DNA of 64,000 nucleotides from an uncultured Psychromonas sp. (GCF_947489755.1 NZ_CANLFB010000008.1:80531-144530); one strand, 5' to 3'. Shown: positions 9,103 through 20,622, numbered from the stretch's first letter. Program-made: numbers and translations. Notes: a model not told the origin generated them from the letters alone.

Positions 9103-9385
9103 AGTATGTTGTTAGCCTTGTATTTAGTAAATTGTAGCCGCTTTAATTTTTATAATGTCATTGGGACAGATATTGTTAAAAAGACGGCTTTTTGATGAAG
9201 TTATTTTTACAATATAACATTGATGCTAAATAGGAATAGATAAAGTTTTCGTATTAACATGGACGTTCGATTTGTTAATGAAGACTAACAAACATAAATT
9301 AAGCAAATAAATGTCTACAAAGTGTGGTGGTTATTAACTTTAACACTTAGGTTGAAAACATTTTTTGTATTATTAAGGAATGATT

Positions 9386-9820
9386 ATGGTTTCAGGTTAT
9401 AGCATCAGTTCAAAACGCCAAGAGATGGATTTATCAGTGATAGATAACTACCTTTTTAGTTCTTATTGGGCTAAAGGAATACCATTGACAGTAATGGAAA
9501 AGGCGATAGATAATTCACTTTGTTTTGGTATCTTTAATCATGCTGGTGAGCAAATTGCTTTTGCTCGTATGATTACTGATTATGCAACATCAGCCTATTT
9601 AGCTGATGTGTTTGTTTTGCCTGAGCATAGAGGTAAGGGGTTAAGTAAGTGGCTTATAAAAACGATTATTGAACACCCTCATTTGCAAGGTTTAAGGCGC
9701 ATGTTGTTAGCGACGAGTGATGCGCATGGTCTGTATCAGCAATTTGGTTTTACACCCTTAAATGCGCCTGAACTTTTCATGGAACGACATCAACCAGATA
9801 TATATTTAAAAACTAAGTAG
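9386..9820 (+). CDS. GNAT family N-acetyltransferase
   Basis: A 144-residue acetyl-CoA-dependent acetyltransferase. The core motif A is clear: DVFVLPEHRGKGLSKWLI, with the pyrophosphate-binding RGKG loop, followed by a GLYQQFGFTPL motif B region. The ATG at 9386 is preferred over the one at 9380 because AAGGA ends 6 bp before it. Substrate cannot be predicted. The divergent LysR gene upstream and the TfoX-N gene 40 bp downstream are the neighbours; the latter may share its transcript. Confidence 0.85.
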   Translation: MVSGYSISSKRQEMDLSVIDNYLFSSYWAKGIPLTVMEKAIDNSLCFGIFNHAGEQIAFARMITDYATSAYLADVFVLPEHRGKGLSKWLIKTIIEHPHLQGLRRMLLATSDAHGLYQQFGFTPLNAPELFMERHQPDIYLKTK

Positions 9821-9860
9821 AGGCATTGTGCTGTAGAGGTAATGCTGTAGAGATAATGTT

Positions 9861-10250
9861 ATGGCCTTTGATAAAGGGTTAGAAGAAAGACTATATGAAT
9901 ACTTTGCTGAGCGACATGATTTAACAGTAAAGAAGATGTTTGGTGGTTTATGTTTTTTATTGTCGAGACATATGTGTTGCGTAATCATTGATGATAAATT
10001 ACTCGCGCGTGTCGGTGCTGATAATTATGCACTTTGTTTAGCTAAACCTTATGTGACTGAAATGGACTTTACGGGTAAGCCGATTAGTACCATGGTTTAT
10101 GTGCTTCCTAATGGGTTTGAAAGCGATCAAGACTTAGCGAATTGGTTGAATATCTGTGTTAATTTTGTCAATACTCTAGGGCCTAAAGAACCAAAAACTA
10201 AAAAGCCCAAATCGACAAAGCCCAAATCTACAAAAAAGTTTGAAAAGTAA
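9861..10250 (+). CDS. TfoX N-terminal domain protein
   Basis: 129 residues consisting of a TfoX/Sxy N-terminal domain (VKKMFGGLCFLL and the DDKLLARVG strand region are characteristic) and a Lys/Pro/Ser/Thr-rich tail with a repeated KPKSTK unit. Full TfoX competence regulators are about 200 residues and carry a second domain, absent here, so this is a stand-alone TfoX-N protein rather than a competence regulator. It may be co-transcribed with the acetyltransferase gene. Function unknown. Confidence 0.82.
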   Translation: MAFDKGLEERLYEYFAERHDLTVKKMFGGLCFLLSRHMCCVIIDDKLLARVGADNYALCLAKPYVTEMDFTGKPISTMVYVLPNGFESDQDLANWLNICVNFVNTLGPKEPKTKKPKSTKPKSTKKFEK

Positions 10251-10386
10251 AAAAACTAACGGGCTCTTAGATTTGAAAATAAGTATAATTTACGATACTT
10301 ATTTAATAAATGTTTTCTAAATAGCTCTATTCTAAATGTGCCATGACTTGAAATAGACAGTCACTTTAAATTTTGAATATACGATT

Positions 10387-10417
10387 ATCTTAAATAAACA
10401 GTCATCTTAAATAAACA
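10387..10417. repeat. 14-bp direct repeat before the leuE-like gene
   Basis: ATCTTAAATAAACA occurs at 10387-10400 and again at 10404-10417, just upstream of the exporter start. It may be a duplicated operator half or a slippage product. Confidence 0.6.
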
Positions 10418-10430
10418 ATGTAGAGGAATT

Positions 10431-11093
10431 ATGGAAGCTTTTGGTGTTGTTAATTACGTTACTTATTTCATAGGCGCGTTATTCGTTATTTTATTGCCAG
10501 GTCCTAATTCATTATACGTCTTAGCTCTTTCTGCTCAACAAGGTCGTCGTGTCGGCTGGGCTGCGGTTGCTGCGGTGTTAATTGGTGATTCATTATTAAT
10601 TTTAGCAACTGCTTTAGGGGCAGTAACTATCCTGACCACTTATCCAGCTATTTTTATGTTTATTAAGTATGCGGGAGCTGGGTATTTGATTTACATCGGT
10701 TATCACTTAATTACAGGTGCAATTAAGTCATGGCGTCAGTTAGATGATAAAAACTTACAAGCTGCCGTAGAAATAAAAAAGACAACGGGCGTACAAGCTT
10801 TTAGAAAGGCCTTGCTGGTGAGTTTATTAAATCCAAAAGCGATTTTATTTTTCCTCTCTTTTTTTGCTCAATTTGTTGACCCTAGTTATCCGCAACCTGC
10901 GATTCCATTTTTGATTTTAGCATTAACCATTCAAGCATTTAGTTTAATTTATCTGGCTGTATTAATTTATGCAGGATCAACGTTGGCTGAAAGCTTTAGA
11001 AAGCGTAAAAAAGTGAGTGCAATTTCAGGTGGTAGCGTTGGTATTGGGTTTGTTGGCTTTGCCGTTAAACTTGCTTTAGCGAGCGCGACTTAA
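10431..11093 (+). CDS. LysE/RhtB family amino-acid exporter (LeuE-like)
   Basis: A 220-residue inner-membrane exporter with about six helices. The family motif GALFVILLPGPNSLYVL lies near residue 15 and SLLNPKAILFF in the middle. It resembles E. coli LeuE more than RhtB or RhtC across its length, suggesting leucine or other neutral amino acids as substrate, but that is inferred. An AGAGGA site precedes the ATG. A 14-bp direct repeat lies immediately upstream. It appears monocistronic. Confidence 0.88.
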   Translation: MEAFGVVNYVTYFIGALFVILLPGPNSLYVLALSAQQGRRVGWAAVAAVLIGDSLLILATALGAVTILTTYPAIFMFIKYAGAGYLIYIGYHLITGAIKSWRQLDDKNLQAAVEIKKTTGVQAFRKALLVSLLNPKAILFFLSFFAQFVDPSYPQPAIPFLILALTIQAFSLIYLAVLIYAGSTLAESFRKRKKVSAISGGSVGIGFVGFAVKLALASAT

Positions 11094-11268
11094 TAAAAGC
11101 TTAGCTTTTAAATCAATAGCTCATTTAAACTTTATTGAGGCAGAAGTTTGTAATAGGAAATGAATTAATTAACTCAATTTGTTATAGTTCTGCCAAATTT
11201 ATAAATCACTCATTTCGTAGAAAAACTATTGTGTGCATATTTGTGTACATATAAAGAGAAAACTAAAT

Positions 11269-12855
11269 ATGGCAGACGCTAAATTCCTAGAAGCAGTCAA
11301 CTCTAGACGTACATTCGCAATCATCTCTCACCCTGATGCGGGTAAAACAACGATTACAGAAAAAGTACTTTTGTTCGGAAATGCATTACAAAAAGCCGGT
11401 ACTGTAAAAGGTAAAAAATCGGGTCAACATGCAAAATCTGACTGGATGGAAATGGAAAAAGATCGTGGTATCTCTATTACTACCTCTGTAATGCAGTTTC
11501 CTTATAAACATGGACTGGTTAATCTACTCGATACACCTGGACATGAAGACTTCTCGGAAGATACTTACCGTACGTTAACGGCTGTTGACTCATGCTTAAT
11601 GGTGATTGATGCTGCAAAAGGTGTAGAGCAACGTACGATTAAATTAATGGAAGTAACGCGTTTACGTGATACGCCTATTATCACTTTCATGAATAAATGT
11701 GACCGTGATACACGTGATCCTGTTGATTTAATGGATGAAGTAGAAGACGTATTGAATATCGCATGTGCACCGATTACTTGGCCAATTGGTATGGGTAAAG
11801 AATTTAAAGGTGTTTATCATCTCTTGCGTGATGAAGTGATTTTATATGAATCAGGTCAAGGTCATACGATTCAAGACGTGCGCATCATTAAAGGATTAGA
11901 TAATCCTGAATTAGATACACTTTTACCAAACCATGCCGATGACCTGCGTGAAGAAATGGAGCTCGTGTTAGGGGCTTCTAATGAGTTTGATCAAGAGTTA
12001 TTTTTAGCGGGTGAATTAACGCCGGTTTATTTTGGTACTGCGTTGGGTAACTTCGGTGTTGACCATATACTAGATGGTTTAGTGGAATGGGCGCCAAAAC
12101 CACTTCCAAGAGCAACTGTACAACGTATTGTTGAGCCAACAGAAGAAACATTCTCTGGTTTCATCTTCAAAATTCAAGCTAATATGGATCCAAAACATCG
12201 TGACCGTATTGCCTTTATGCGAGTGTGTTCTGGTAAGTATGAAAAGGGCATGAAAATGCATCATGTTCGTACGGGTAAACAGGTAAGCATATCTGATGCC
12301 GTTACCTTTATGGCTGGTGATCGTAAAGCTTCTGAAGAGTCATTCTCGGGTGATATCATTGGTTTGCATAACCACGGTACTATTCAAATAGGTGATACGT
12401 TTACGACGGGTGAAAATCTTAAATTCACAGGTATTCCAAACTTTGCACCTGAAATGTTTCGTCGTATTCGTTTACAAGATCCTTTGAAACAAAAACAATT
12501 GTTAAAAGGATTAATGCAGCTATCTGAAGAGGGCGCTGTACAAGTGTTCCGCCCGTTACGTAGTAATGACTTGATCGTTGGTGCGGTTGGTGTGTTGCAG
12601 TTTGAAGTAGTTGTGCAACGTTTGAAATCTGAATACAAAGTAGATGCTATCTATGAAGGTATCAGTGTCGCAACCGCGCTTTGGGTTGATTGTGAAGACC
12701 CAATTAAAATGGCTGAATTTGAGAAAAAAGCGTACGATAATTTAGCATTAGACGGTAGTAATAACTTGACGTATGTTGCTCCTACTATGGTTAACTTAAA
12801 CTTAGCGATTGAACGTTATCCTGATGTGAGTTTCCGTAAAACTCGTGAACATTAA
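11269..12855 (+). CDS. prfC: Peptide chain release factor 3
   Basis: RF3 is a translational GTPase that recycles RF1/RF2 from the ribosome after peptide release and helps quality control. The P-loop SHPDAGKTT, switch [10 protein letters not shown] and NKCD guanine-specificity motifs are intact, followed by the RF3-specific beta-barrel domains. I place the start at the ATG at 11269, behind an AAAGAGAA site. This gives 528 residues, the family length; an upstream in-frame GTG would add 12 non-conserved residues. A strong terminator follows. Confidence 0.97.
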   Translation: MADAKFLEAVNSRRTFAIISHPDAGKTTITEKVLLFGNALQKAGTVKGKKSGQHAKSDWMEMEKDRGISITTSVMQFPYKHGLVNLLDTPGHEDFSEDTYRTLTAVDSCLMVIDAAKGVEQRTIKLMEVTRLRDTPIITFMNKCDRDTRDPVDLMDEVEDVLNIACAPITWPIGMGKEFKGVYHLLRDEVILYESGQGHTIQDVRIIKGLDNPELDTLLPNHADDLREEMELVLGASNEFDQELFLAGELTPVYFGTALGNFGVDHILDGLVEWAPKPLPRATVQRIVEPTEETFSGFIFKIQANMDPKHRDRIAFMRVCSGKYEKGMKMHHVRTGKQVSISDAVTFMAGDRKASEESFSGDIIGLHNHGTIQIGDTFTTGENLKFTGIPNFAPEMFRRIRLQDPLKQKQLLKGLMQLSEEGAVQVFRPLRSNDLIVGAVGVLQFEVVVQRLKSEYKVDAIYEGISVATALWVDCEDPIKMAEFEKKAYDNLALDGSNNLTYVAPTMVNLNLAIERYPDVSFRKTREH

Positions 12856-12918
12856 TCGCGACTGTTTGTTAAGTCATACCCGTTTTGTCTAATTAAAATG
12901 CATATTTAAACGGGTAAT

Positions 12919-12943
12919 AAAGCGTCTACGGACGCTTTTTTTA
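12919..12943 (+). terminator. prfC terminator
   Basis: AGCGTC / GACGCT hairpin with a 4-nt loop (12921-12936) followed by a run of seven or more T residues. It lies about 65 bp after the prfC stop. Confidence 0.88.
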
Positions 12944-13137
12944 TTATTTAGTCTAAATATTATGTGTCTTTTTTTGAGTTATTTACTACTAGTTAATCAC
13001 TAATAGTAAATAAGGTTTAATAAGTAAGCTCTAGTCAATAATTCTTCGTTAATCATGTTTAGATTCAGAGTTACTCTGATAATTGTTTTAGAATCAATCT
13101 ATAAATTCAATTTCATTCGTTTTAATAGAGGTTATGT

Positions 13138-13944
13138 ATGTTTATTGATAGTCACTGCCATTTTAATTTTGATTGCTTCAAAACAGAACAAGATCATTTA
13201 CTTTCTGCGCTGAGTGATGCAAATATTAATAAACTGGTCATACCTGGCACCGATGCTAAGCGTTGGCCACAAATAATCGACCTCGTAGAGCAGAACATTG
13301 TATTAAAAGAACATAAAAATAAACTTTATTTTGCATTAGGTGTTCATCCCCATTTCTTAACTGACTTTGAAAACGATCATTTAAGCCAATTAAAAGCGTT
13401 GCTAGTTAAATCGCTTAAACAGTCCGATAATCGATGTGTTGCATTGGGAGAGATTGGGCTAGATAAATTAATTGAGACAGATTTAGCGACTCAGGAAAGT
13501 GTTTTTTTAGCACAATTAGCAATCGCTGAAAGCTTACAATTACCTGTTATTTTGCATGTGGTTAAAACCCAATCTCGGGTTTTACAATTACTAAAAGAAA
13601 CTAAGTTTAGTTACGGTGGGGTTTATCATGCCTTTTCAGGAAGTGAAGAAATTGCCAATGAATTTATTAAATTAGGTTTTAAATTGGGTATAGGTGGTGT
13701 GATTACTTATCCGAATGCTAACAAAACACGTAACGCTGTCAGCCAATTACCTTTAACTAGCATTGTGTTAGAAACAGATGCGCCTGATATGCCTGTTTAT
13801 CAACAATTAACGCCTCATAATTCCCCTCTACATTTAAAAACTATCTTTGATTCTTTGTGTCAAATAAGAAAAGAATCACCGAAAGTGGTGGCACAACAAA
13901 TTTATGAAAATACAAAAGGCATTTTTTCTATAATCAATGACTAA
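13138..13944 (+). CDS. yjjV: TatD family metal-dependent hydrolase (YjjV-like)
   Basis: A 268-residue TIM-barrel phosphoesterase of the TatD family, members of which act as 3'-5' exonucleases or deoxyribonucleases. Metal ligands are visible: DSHCHF at the N-terminus, the GEIGLD glutamate, the YHAFSGS histidine and the ETDAPDMP aspartate. It resembles E. coli YjjV more than TatD or YcfH in the ITYPNANKTR region. It lies 78 bp before greA in the same direction, with a possible separate greA promoter in the gap. Confidence 0.9.
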   Translation: MFIDSHCHFNFDCFKTEQDHLLSALSDANINKLVIPGTDAKRWPQIIDLVEQNIVLKEHKNKLYFALGVHPHFLTDFENDHLSQLKALLVKSLKQSDNRCVALGEIGLDKLIETDLATQESVFLAQLAIAESLQLPVILHVVKTQSRVLQLLKETKFSYGGVYHAFSGSEEIANEFIKLGFKLGIGGVITYPNANKTRNAVSQLPLTSIVLETDAPDMPVYQQLTPHNSPLHLKTIFDSLCQIRKESPKVVAQQIYENTKGIFSIIND

Positions 13945-14022
13945 TCTCAGTAACTAGCGTAAAATAGCCGCTTTTGTAAATACAGTTAGTGAAACATTGT
14001 TTCCAGAATAAGGTGATGGTTA

Positions 14023-14502
14023 ATGACTCAATATCCAATGACAGCAAAAGGCGCTGATATTTTACGTGCTGAATTAGAGCAATTAAAAACAGTAAAACGC
14101 CCTGAGATTGTACATGCTATTGCAGAAGCTCGTGAACATGGTGATTTAAAAGAAAATGCTGAATACCATGCAGCCCGTGAACAGCAAGGATTTTGTGAAG
14201 GTCGAATTCAAGATATCGAAGCAAAATTATCAAATGCACAAATTATCGATGTCAGCAAAATTGCAAATAACGGTAAAGTGATCTTTGGTTCAACAGTAAC
14301 AATTGTTAATGCTGAAACAGATGAAGAAGTGAGCTACCAAATTGTAGGCGATGATGAATCTGATATTAAAAAGAATCTTATTTCAATTAATTCACCAATC
14401 GCGCGTGGTTTAATTGGGAAAAAATTAGACGATGAAATTTCAATCACAACACCTGGTGGCGTTATTGATTACGATATCATTAAAGTAGAATACACCTGTT
14501 AA
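14023..14502 (+). CDS. greA: Transcription elongation factor GreA
   Basis: GreA enters the RNA polymerase secondary channel and stimulates cleavage of backtracked transcripts. The 159-residue product has the family N-terminal coiled coil with the acidic tip ([15 protein letters not shown]) and a C-terminal FKBP-like domain ([15 protein letters not shown]). Length equals that of E. coli GreA (158). AAGGT precedes the ATG. A symmetrical terminator follows, shared with the converging yhbY gene. Confidence 0.97.
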   Translation: MTQYPMTAKGADILRAELEQLKTVKRPEIVHAIAEAREHGDLKENAEYHAAREQQGFCEGRIQDIEAKLSNAQIIDVSKIANNGKVIFGSTVTIVNAETDEEVSYQIVGDDESDIKKNLISINSPIARGLIGKKLDDEISITTPGGVIDYDIIKVEYTC

Positions 14503-14562
14503 TTTGATTAAATCTTTATGTTACTTCAATAATTTTCATTTGTTGCGGTAAAATAAAGATAA

Positions 14563-14592
14563 TAAAAAGCCCAGATAAACTGGGCTTTTTAT
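14563..14592. terminator. Bidirectional terminator between greA and yhbY
   Basis: AAAAAGCCCAG / CTGGGCTTTTT with a 5-nt loop gives an A-tract, GC stem and T-tract readable on both strands, in the gap between convergent genes. Confidence 0.9.
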
Positions 14593-14619
14593 TAGTAAAA
14601 ACAAGATTAAAACGCAAAG

Positions 14620-14916
14620 TTACTTACGTGGTAATTCTATTTTTTTAGCTTCACTTGGACGATACAGAACAACAATGTGGCCAATTTTTGCAATCGCTAA
14701 CGCTTCAGTTTCACGTACAATTGCATCAATGATAAGTTGTTTAGTGTCACGATCATCGGTCGCAATTTTTACTTTAATTAATTCATGGTAGCTAATAGCA
14801 TTTTCTATCTCTGCTAATACGCCTTCGGTTAAGCCATTTTGTCCCAGTAATACAACTGGTTTTAAAGGATGAGCTAAACCTTTTAAAAATTGTTTCTGTT
14901 TGTTTGATAATTTCAT
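14620..14916 (-). CDS. yhbY: YhbY (CRS1-YhbY/CRM domain) ribosome-assembly RNA-binding protein
   Basis: A single CRM domain protein that associates with pre-50S particles. The conserved N-terminus KQKQFLKGLAHPLKPVVLLGQNGLT (split here: KQKQFLKG then LKPVVLLGQNGLT) matches E. coli YhbY. I use the ATG at 14916, giving 98 residues, the family size; the frame stays open 12 codons further upstream but those residues are not conserved. It is divergent from rlmE, the same neighbour as in E. coli, and both act on the large ribosomal subunit. Confidence 0.93.
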   Translation of the reverse strand: MKLSNKQKQFLKGLAHPLKPVVLLGQNGLTEGVLAEIENAISYHELIKVKIATDDRDTKQLIIDAIVRETEALAIAKIGHIVVLYRPSEAKKIELPRK

Positions 14917-15025
14917 GCAAATATCTTTCATTAAGGGTTGAAAACGGTTCATTCTACCCTTAAATATTAACCTTTACTATTTAGATTATTATTTATCCTA
15001 ATATTCGCTCACTAAGGAAGTCATT

Positions 15026-15679
15026 GTGGCAAAACCAGACAGTACAAATCGTCTTAAAAAAAGTGCATCAGGCAGTTCTAAACGATGGATGCATGAGCAT
15101 GTAAATGATTTCTATGTGAAAGAAGCAAACAAACAAGGGTTACGCTCTCGTGCTGTTTTTAAATTAGATGAAATAAACGGTAAAGATAAACTAATACGCT
15201 CAGGTATGACGGTAGTCGATTTAGGCGCCGCACCTGGAAGTTGGTCACAATGGGCTGTTGACAAAGTAGGATTGAAAGGCAAAGTGATTGCTTGTGATAT
15301 TTTACCAATGGATTCCATTGCGGGTGTTGACTTCTTACAAGGCGATTTCCGAGAAGAAGTGGTCTTGAATGCATTACTTCAACGTATTGGTGATAATAAG
15401 GTTGATGTTGTTTTATCAGATATGGCGCCCAATATGAGCGGAAATACGGGTATTGATCAACCTAAGTCGATGTATTTGGTTGAGTTAGCATTAGATATGT
15501 GTCGTGATGTGCTTGTTAAAGACGGTAGCTTTATTGTTAAAGTCTTTATGGGTGCTGAATATGAGTCATTTATCAATGAGGTACGAAAATTATTCAAATC
15601 AGTTAAAACTAGAAAACCTGATTCTTCAAGAGCGAGATCTCGAGAGGTTTATTTAGTGGCGACTGGTTTTAAACTGTAG
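15026..15679 (+). CDS. rlmE: 23S rRNA 2'-O-ribose methyltransferase (U2552)
   Basis: RlmE (FtsJ/RrmJ) methylates U2552 of 23S rRNA late in 50S assembly. The 217-residue protein has the SAM-binding motif [14 protein letters not shown] and the MAPNMSGN segment. The catalytic lysines and acids of the K-D-K-E tetrad fall in the expected regions ([23 protein letters not shown]). Translation starts at a GTG. ftsH follows after 51 bp in the same direction, the conserved rlmE-ftsH pair. Confidence 0.96.
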   Translation: MAKPDSTNRLKKSASGSSKRWMHEHVNDFYVKEANKQGLRSRAVFKLDEINGKDKLIRSGMTVVDLGAAPGSWSQWAVDKVGLKGKVIACDILPMDSIAGVDFLQGDFREEVVLNALLQRIGDNKVDVVLSDMAPNMSGNTGIDQPKSMYLVELALDMCRDVLVKDGSFIVKVFMGAEYESFINEVRKLFKSVKTRKPDSSRARSREVYLVATGFKL

Positions 15680-15730
15680 TAATCTGCTTTATCATTATAT
15701 TCTTTTAATTTTTAACATGAGGTTTACATC

Positions 15731-17734
15731 TTGAACGATATGGCAAAAAACCTGATATTGTGGTTAGTCATCGCAGTAGTCTTAATGTCTTTATTCCAAG
15801 GCTTTGGATCAGACGATACCAATAAATCACAAATCGACTACACCAGTTTTAATAAAGAAGTAAGCCAAGGACTGATTCAACAAGTACAAATTAATGGCCA
15901 AGAAATTAAAGGTTTAAAAAGTAATCAAACACCGTTTGTTACTTATATTCCTGCGCCTGATTTAGATTTGGTTAATTACCTTATTAAAAACGATGTGAAA
16001 GTAGAAGGTACACCACCTGAAGAAACAAGCTTCTTAGCGTCTATTTTTGTGTCATGGTTCCCAATGCTGTTACTAATCGGTGTTTGGATCTTCTTCATGC
16101 GTAACATGCAAGGCGGTGGCAAAGGCGGCGCAATGTCATTTGGCAAGAGTAAAGCCAAATTAATGAGTGAAGATCAAATCAAAACAACGTTTGCTGATGT
16201 TGCTGGTTGTGACGAAGCAAAAGAAGATGTTGTTGAATTAGTTGAATACTTAAAAGATTCAAGTAAATTCCAAAAATTAGGTGGTCGAATTCCAACAGGT
16301 ATCCTGTTGGTCGGGCCTCCTGGTACAGGTAAAACATTATTAGCTAAAGCCATTGCTGGCGAAGCTAAAGTCCCATTCTTCTCAATTTCAGGTTCTGATT
16401 TTGTTGAAATGTTTGTAGGTGTTGGTGCTTCTCGTGTTCGTGATATGTTTGAACAAGCTAAAAAATCAGCGCCTTGTATCATCTTTATCGATGAAATCGA
16501 TGCAGTAGGTCGTGCTCGTGGCGCAGGTATGGGCGGCGGTAATGATGAACGTGAACAAACGTTAAACCAAATGCTCGTTGAAATGGATGGTTTTGAAGGT
16601 AATGAAGGTATTATCGTTATTGCCGCAACTAACCGTCCAGATGTATTAGATGCTGCATTATTACGTCCTGGTCGTTTTGACCGTCAAGTTGTTGTTGGTC
16701 TGCCAGATGTACGTGGCCGTGAACAGATATTAAAAGTTCATATGCGTAAAATTCCATTGGAAGACGATGTAAAAGCAACTGTATTAGCTCGTGGTACACC
16801 TGGTTTCTCTGGTGCTGACTTAGCTAACTTAGTGAATGAAGCTGCCTTATTTGCTGCACGTGGTAACAAACGTACTGTTTCAAAAGAAGATTTTGAACAA
16901 GCACGTGATAAAATATTAATGGGTTCTGAACGTCGTAGCTTAGTGATGACGGTGAAAGATAAAGAATCAACTGCTTATCATGAAGCGGGTCATGCCATTG
17001 TCGCTAAATTAGTGCCACAACATCATCCAATTCATAAAGTAACTATTATTCCACGTGGACGTGCATTAGGTGTGACTCAGTTCTTACCTGAAGGCGACCA
17101 AATTTCACAAAATAAAGATGAATTGGAAAGTAGTATTTCAGTAGCTTACGGTGGTCGTATTGCTGAAGAGCTTATCTATGGCGCACAAAAAGTATCAACT
17201 GGTGCTTCGCAAGATATTAAGCAAGCGTCTGCTATTGCTCGTGCAATGGTGACTGAATGGGGTTTCTCTGAAAAGTTGGGACCTATCCTATTAACAGGTG
17301 AGCAAGGTAGTTTACGTTCTAACGTTGTTTCTCACGAAACAGGTAAGATTATTGATGATGAAGTAAAAGTATTCATTGATACTAACTATAAACGCGCTTA
17401 TAAGTTATTAACGGATAACATTGATATTCTACATGCAATGAAAGAAGCATTGATGAAATATGAAACTATCGATTCAGACCAAGTTGATGACTTGATGGCG
17501 CGTATTACTGTTCGTCCTCCTAGTGATTGGATAGATGACAAAGAGTCTGAAATTGTTAAAACAACGATTTCGTCAATGGAAAATACTGAAGAAAAAACAG
17601 ATAAAGTTGATACTGAAGAGCCTTCTGAGAAGACGGTAGTAGAAGGTAAAGAAGACGTTGTTACTGATGTTGAAGTTGATGAGACAGAACCGAAAGCATC
17701 GACCACAACTGAAGAAAATAAAAGCGACAAGTAA
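15731..17734 (+). CDS. ftsH: ATP-dependent zinc metalloprotease FtsH
   Basis: A membrane-anchored AAA+ protease that degrades unassembled membrane proteins, sigma-32 and LpxC. It has two N-terminal membrane helices, the Walker A GPPGTGKT starting at residue 195, the SRH region ([20 protein letters not shown], arginine fingers) and the zinc site HEAGH at residue 417. The acidic C-terminal tail is longer than usual at 667 residues. I keep the TTG start at 15731 because GAGG lies 8 bp upstream and the extra MND- matches the short extension in E. coli; an ATG at 15740 is the alternative. A terminator separates it from folP. Confidence 0.96.
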   Translation: MNDMAKNLILWLVIAVVLMSLFQGFGSDDTNKSQIDYTSFNKEVSQGLIQQVQINGQEIKGLKSNQTPFVTYIPAPDLDLVNYLIKNDVKVEGTPPEETSFLASIFVSWFPMLLLIGVWIFFMRNMQGGGKGGAMSFGKSKAKLMSEDQIKTTFADVAGCDEAKEDVVELVEYLKDSSKFQKLGGRIPTGILLVGPPGTGKTLLAKAIAGEAKVPFFSISGSDFVEMFVGVGASRVRDMFEQAKKSAPCIIFIDEIDAVGRARGAGMGGGNDEREQTLNQMLVEMDGFEGNEGIIVIAATNRPDVLDAALLRPGRFDRQVVVGLPDVRGREQILKVHMRKIPLEDDVKATVLARGTPGFSGADLANLVNEAALFAARGNKRTVSKEDFEQARDKILMGSERRSLVMTVKDKESTAYHEAGHAIVAKLVPQHHPIHKVTIIPRGRALGVTQFLPEGDQISQNKDELESSISVAYGGRIAEELIYGAQKVSTGASQDIKQASAIARAMVTEWGFSEKLGPILLTGEQGSLRSNVVSHETGKIIDDEVKVFIDTNYKRAYKLLTDNIDILHAMKEALMKYETIDSDQVDDLMARITVRPPSDWIDDKESEIVKTTISSMENTEEKTDKVDTEEPSEKTVVEGKEDVVTDVEVDETEPKASTTTEENKSDK

Positions 17735-17787
17735 TTAAAACGATAACTAACGTTAATTAACTGAGTTGTTTCAACTGAACCTCATAA

Positions 17788-17813
17788 AAACCTAAGCTTG
17801 CTTAGGTTTTTTT
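17788..17813 (+). terminator. ftsH terminator
   Basis: AAACCTAAG / CTTAGGTTT, a 9-bp perfect stem with 4-nt loop and a T-run, between ftsH and folP. Confidence 0.88.
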
Positions 17814-17858
17814 ATCACTTTATTTTATTCAAACTGATGCAACTAAAAGTGTAAAGCA

Positions 17859-18689
17859 ATGATATTAACTAGTCGTAATAAAAAACTTAATCTTAATCGT
17901 CCCCAAGTTATGGGAATATTAAATGTAACGCCTGATTCTTTTTCTGACGGTGGTGAATACGCACAGTTAGATCGTGCTTTTATGCATGCTCAGGAAATGG
18001 TTAAACAAGGCGCTACTATTATTGATATCGGCGGAGAGTCTACAAGACCTGGTGCTGATGATGTGTTATTAAATGAAGAGCTGAATAGAGTTGTCCCTAT
18101 TATTGAGCTTATTAAAAATGAATTAGATTGTTGGGTCTCGATTGATACCAGCAAAGCAGTCGTTATGACTGAAGCAGTTAAAGCCGGTGCGGATATTATT
18201 AATGATGTACGCGCTTTACGTGAAGAGGGGGCGCTTAATGCTGCTGTCGAAGCGAATGTGCCAGTATGTTTAATGCACATGCAAGGGCAACCAAGAAGTA
18301 TGCAAACAGCGCCTAATTATAATGATGTTGTGGCAGAGGTTAGACGCTTTTTGATTGAACGTAGTGAGCAATGTATTAAAGCGGGTATTAAAACAGAAAA
18401 TATCATTATCGATTTAGGTTTCGGGTTTGGTAAATCATTACAACATAATTTTGACTTGTTAAATGCAACGCAGCAATTCTTATCTCTAGGTTTTCCGGTG
18501 TTAACCGGAGTTTCTCGCAAATCAATGTTTGGTCAATTACTAAATCGTGATATAAATGACCGTTTAGCAGGAAGCCTAGCTGGTGCAATGATTGCAATGC
18601 AGCAAGGATCAAAAATAATTCGTGTTCATGATGTCGCAGAAACAGTTGATGTCATGAAAGTATTACAGCAAATAAATACCTTTAAATAA
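17859..18689 (+). CDS. folP: Dihydropteroate synthase
   Basis: Condenses p-aminobenzoate with dihydropterin pyrophosphate in folate synthesis; the sulfonamide target. Family motifs are complete: [14 protein letters not shown] at the N-terminus, [21 protein letters not shown], the LMHMQG segment and FGFGK. 276 residues, usual length. glmM follows in 35 bp, the conserved folP-glmM pair, and both are probably co-transcribed. Confidence 0.97.
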   Translation: MILTSRNKKLNLNRPQVMGILNVTPDSFSDGGEYAQLDRAFMHAQEMVKQGATIIDIGGESTRPGADDVLLNEELNRVVPIIELIKNELDCWVSIDTSKAVVMTEAVKAGADIINDVRALREEGALNAAVEANVPVCLMHMQGQPRSMQTAPNYNDVVAEVRRFLIERSEQCIKAGIKTENIIIDLGFGFGKSLQHNFDLLNATQQFLSLGFPVLTGVSRKSMFGQLLNRDINDRLAGSLAGAMIAMQQGSKIIRVHDVAETVDVMKVLQQINTFK

Positions 18690-18724
18690 TAAAAGGTATC
18701 TCTGACGATGGTAAGATTTTTATT

Positions 18725-20056
18725 ATGAACAAAAAGTATTTTGGTACCGATGGTATTCGCGGCAAAGTAGGTGAATCTTTAATTACTCCTGAGTTTGCAT
18801 TAAAATTGGGGTGGGCTGCGGGTCGTGTATTAGCAAAGTCAGGTAATAAAAAAGTATTAATAGGTAAAGATCCCCGCATTTCTGGCTATATGTTAGAGGC
18901 CGCTCTTCAAGCTGGCTTAACATCTGCAGGTATTATTCCTGTATTAATGGGGCCAATGCCAACACCTGCGATCGCTTATCTCACTCATACTTTCCGTGCG
19001 ACCGCGGGTATTGTTATCAGTGCATCACATAACCCATATTATGATAATGGTATCAAATTCTTTTCAGATGAAGGTATCAAGCTATCTGAGAAAGTAGAGC
19101 TAGAAATAGAAGCTGAAATAGATAAAGAATTAAAATGTGTCGATAGTAGTGAAATGGGCAAAGCTTACCGTGTTAACGATGCTGCAGGTCGTTACATTGA
19201 ATTCTGTAAAAGTACTTTTCCATCACAATATGATTTAACCGGGCTTAAAATAGTGGTTGATTGTGCGAACGGAGCGACTTATCACATTGCACCTTCGGTT
19301 ATTAGTGAACTTGGTGCAGAAGTCATTGCAATGGGCGTTGAGCCTAACGGAATTAATATCAATTTAAACTGTGGTGCAACTAGTATGGATGCTATTGCAG
19401 CGCGCGTTTTAGAAGAAAAAGCTGATTTTGGTATTGCTTTCGATGGTGATGGTGACCGCGTAATGATGGTTGATCATACTGGTTATGTACTTGATGGTGA
19501 TGAGCTTTTATATATCATTGCTCGTGACAAGTTACGTAAAGGCACATTAAATGGTGGTGCTGTTGGTACGAAAATGTCTAACCTTGGGTTAGAACAAGCA
19601 TTAAAAACATTAGGTATTCCTTTTGATCGTTCAGATGTTGGTGACCGTCATGTAATGGAACTCATGAAGAAAAATGGATGGAGTATTGGTGCTGAGAATT
19701 CTGGACATGTTATTTGTGCTGATTATTTAGCTACGGGTGACGGTATTGTTTCTGGTCTACAAGTGATGGGAGCAATGCAAGGAAGTCGTATGAATTTGCA
19801 TGATTTACGTCAAGGCATGCGTAAATACCCTCAAATATTAGAAAGTATTCGTTATAATAATGAAATAGATCCTTTGCAAGATGAAGATGTATTAGCAGAA
19901 TTAGCGCGTATTGAAGCATTACTAGGGGACCGTGGACGTGTCTTATTAAGAAAATCAGGGACAGAACCAGTTTTCCGAGTGATGGTTGAAGCTGATGAAA
20001 GCGAAGAAAAAGTCATTGCTTACGCTAAGTCTTTAGCGAGCAAAGTAAAAGTATAA
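18725..20056 (+). CDS. glmM: Phosphoglucosamine mutase
   Basis: Converts glucosamine-6-phosphate to glucosamine-1-phosphate on the way to UDP-GlcNAc for peptidoglycan and LPS. The phospho-serine is Ser101 in [10 protein letters not shown], the metal loop is FDGDGDR and the sugar loop GAENSGH; the C-terminal phosphate loop [12 protein letters not shown] is present. 443 residues is normal. It lies between folP and secG as in most Gammaproteobacteria. The 230-bp gap to secG contains small hairpins near 20165-20180 and 20236-20255, so secG may have its own transcript. Confidence 0.97.
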   Translation: MNKKYFGTDGIRGKVGESLITPEFALKLGWAAGRVLAKSGNKKVLIGKDPRISGYMLEAALQAGLTSAGIIPVLMGPMPTPAIAYLTHTFRATAGIVISASHNPYYDNGIKFFSDEGIKLSEKVELEIEAEIDKELKCVDSSEMGKAYRVNDAAGRYIEFCKSTFPSQYDLTGLKIVVDCANGATYHIAPSVISELGAEVIAMGVEPNGININLNCGATSMDAIAARVLEEKADFGIAFDGDGDRVMMVDHTGYVLDGDELLYIIARDKLRKGTLNGGAVGTKMSNLGLEQALKTLGIPFDRSDVGDRHVMELMKKNGWSIGAENSGHVICADYLATGDGIVSGLQVMGAMQGSRMNLHDLRQGMRKYPQILESIRYNNEIDPLQDEDVLAELARIEALLGDRGRVLLRKSGTEPVFRVMVEADESEEKVIAYAKSLASKVKV

Positions 20057-20286
20057 TTGTTTGTTTAAAGCAAAATATAAAATCAATGATATAAAGTGAA
20101 ACAATGAATATTAGGGCAATATAACGCAGTAGATTGATGGTTTTTTATACTGTTTTGTAAAGAAGCTGCCGATGCGGCTAAATTGTCTTAATATTCACTT
20201 GTGATCCGCACTGGCATTGGGTAGTATTCGTCCGCTTCTTTGTGGGAGCAAAGGAAGTTTTAACAAGTTAAATTAGGTATATAAAT

Positions 20287-20610
20287 ATGTATGAGATGCT
20301 GTTAGTTGTTTATTTAATTGTTTCAATTATTTTAGTTGGCTTTGTTTTAATCCAACAAGGTAAAGGAGCAGGTATGGGTGCATCATTTGGCTCTGGCGCT
20401 TCTAACACAGTATTTGGTGCAGGCGGTTCTGGTAACTTCATGACACGTACTACTGGTATTTTAGCATTAGCATTTTTTGTGCTGAGTTTAGTACTAGGTA
20501 ACCTTTCTACACATAAAGTGTCAGTAAATGAAGATTTCTCAAACTTAGCGATTGAACAAACTACTGAAGTTCCAGTAGAAGTTGATACCTCTACTCAAAT
20601 CCCAGAGTAG
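20287..20610 (+). CDS. secG: SecG preprotein translocase subunit
   Basis: SecG is the small auxiliary subunit of the SecYEG channel. The 107-residue protein has two membrane helices around the conserved loop IQQGKGAGMGASFGSGASNTVFG and ends in a Glu/Thr-rich tail. tRNA-Leu starts 12 bp after its stop without an intervening terminator, so the tRNA is probably processed from the secG transcript, as with leuU in E. coli. Confidence 0.95.
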   Translation: MYEMLLVVYLIVSIILVGFVLIQQGKGAGMGASFGSGASNTVFGAGGSGNFMTRTTGILALAFFVLSLVLGNLSTHKVSVNEDFSNLAIEQTTEVPVEVDTSTQIPE

Positions 20611-20622
20611 TATTTTTAAAAA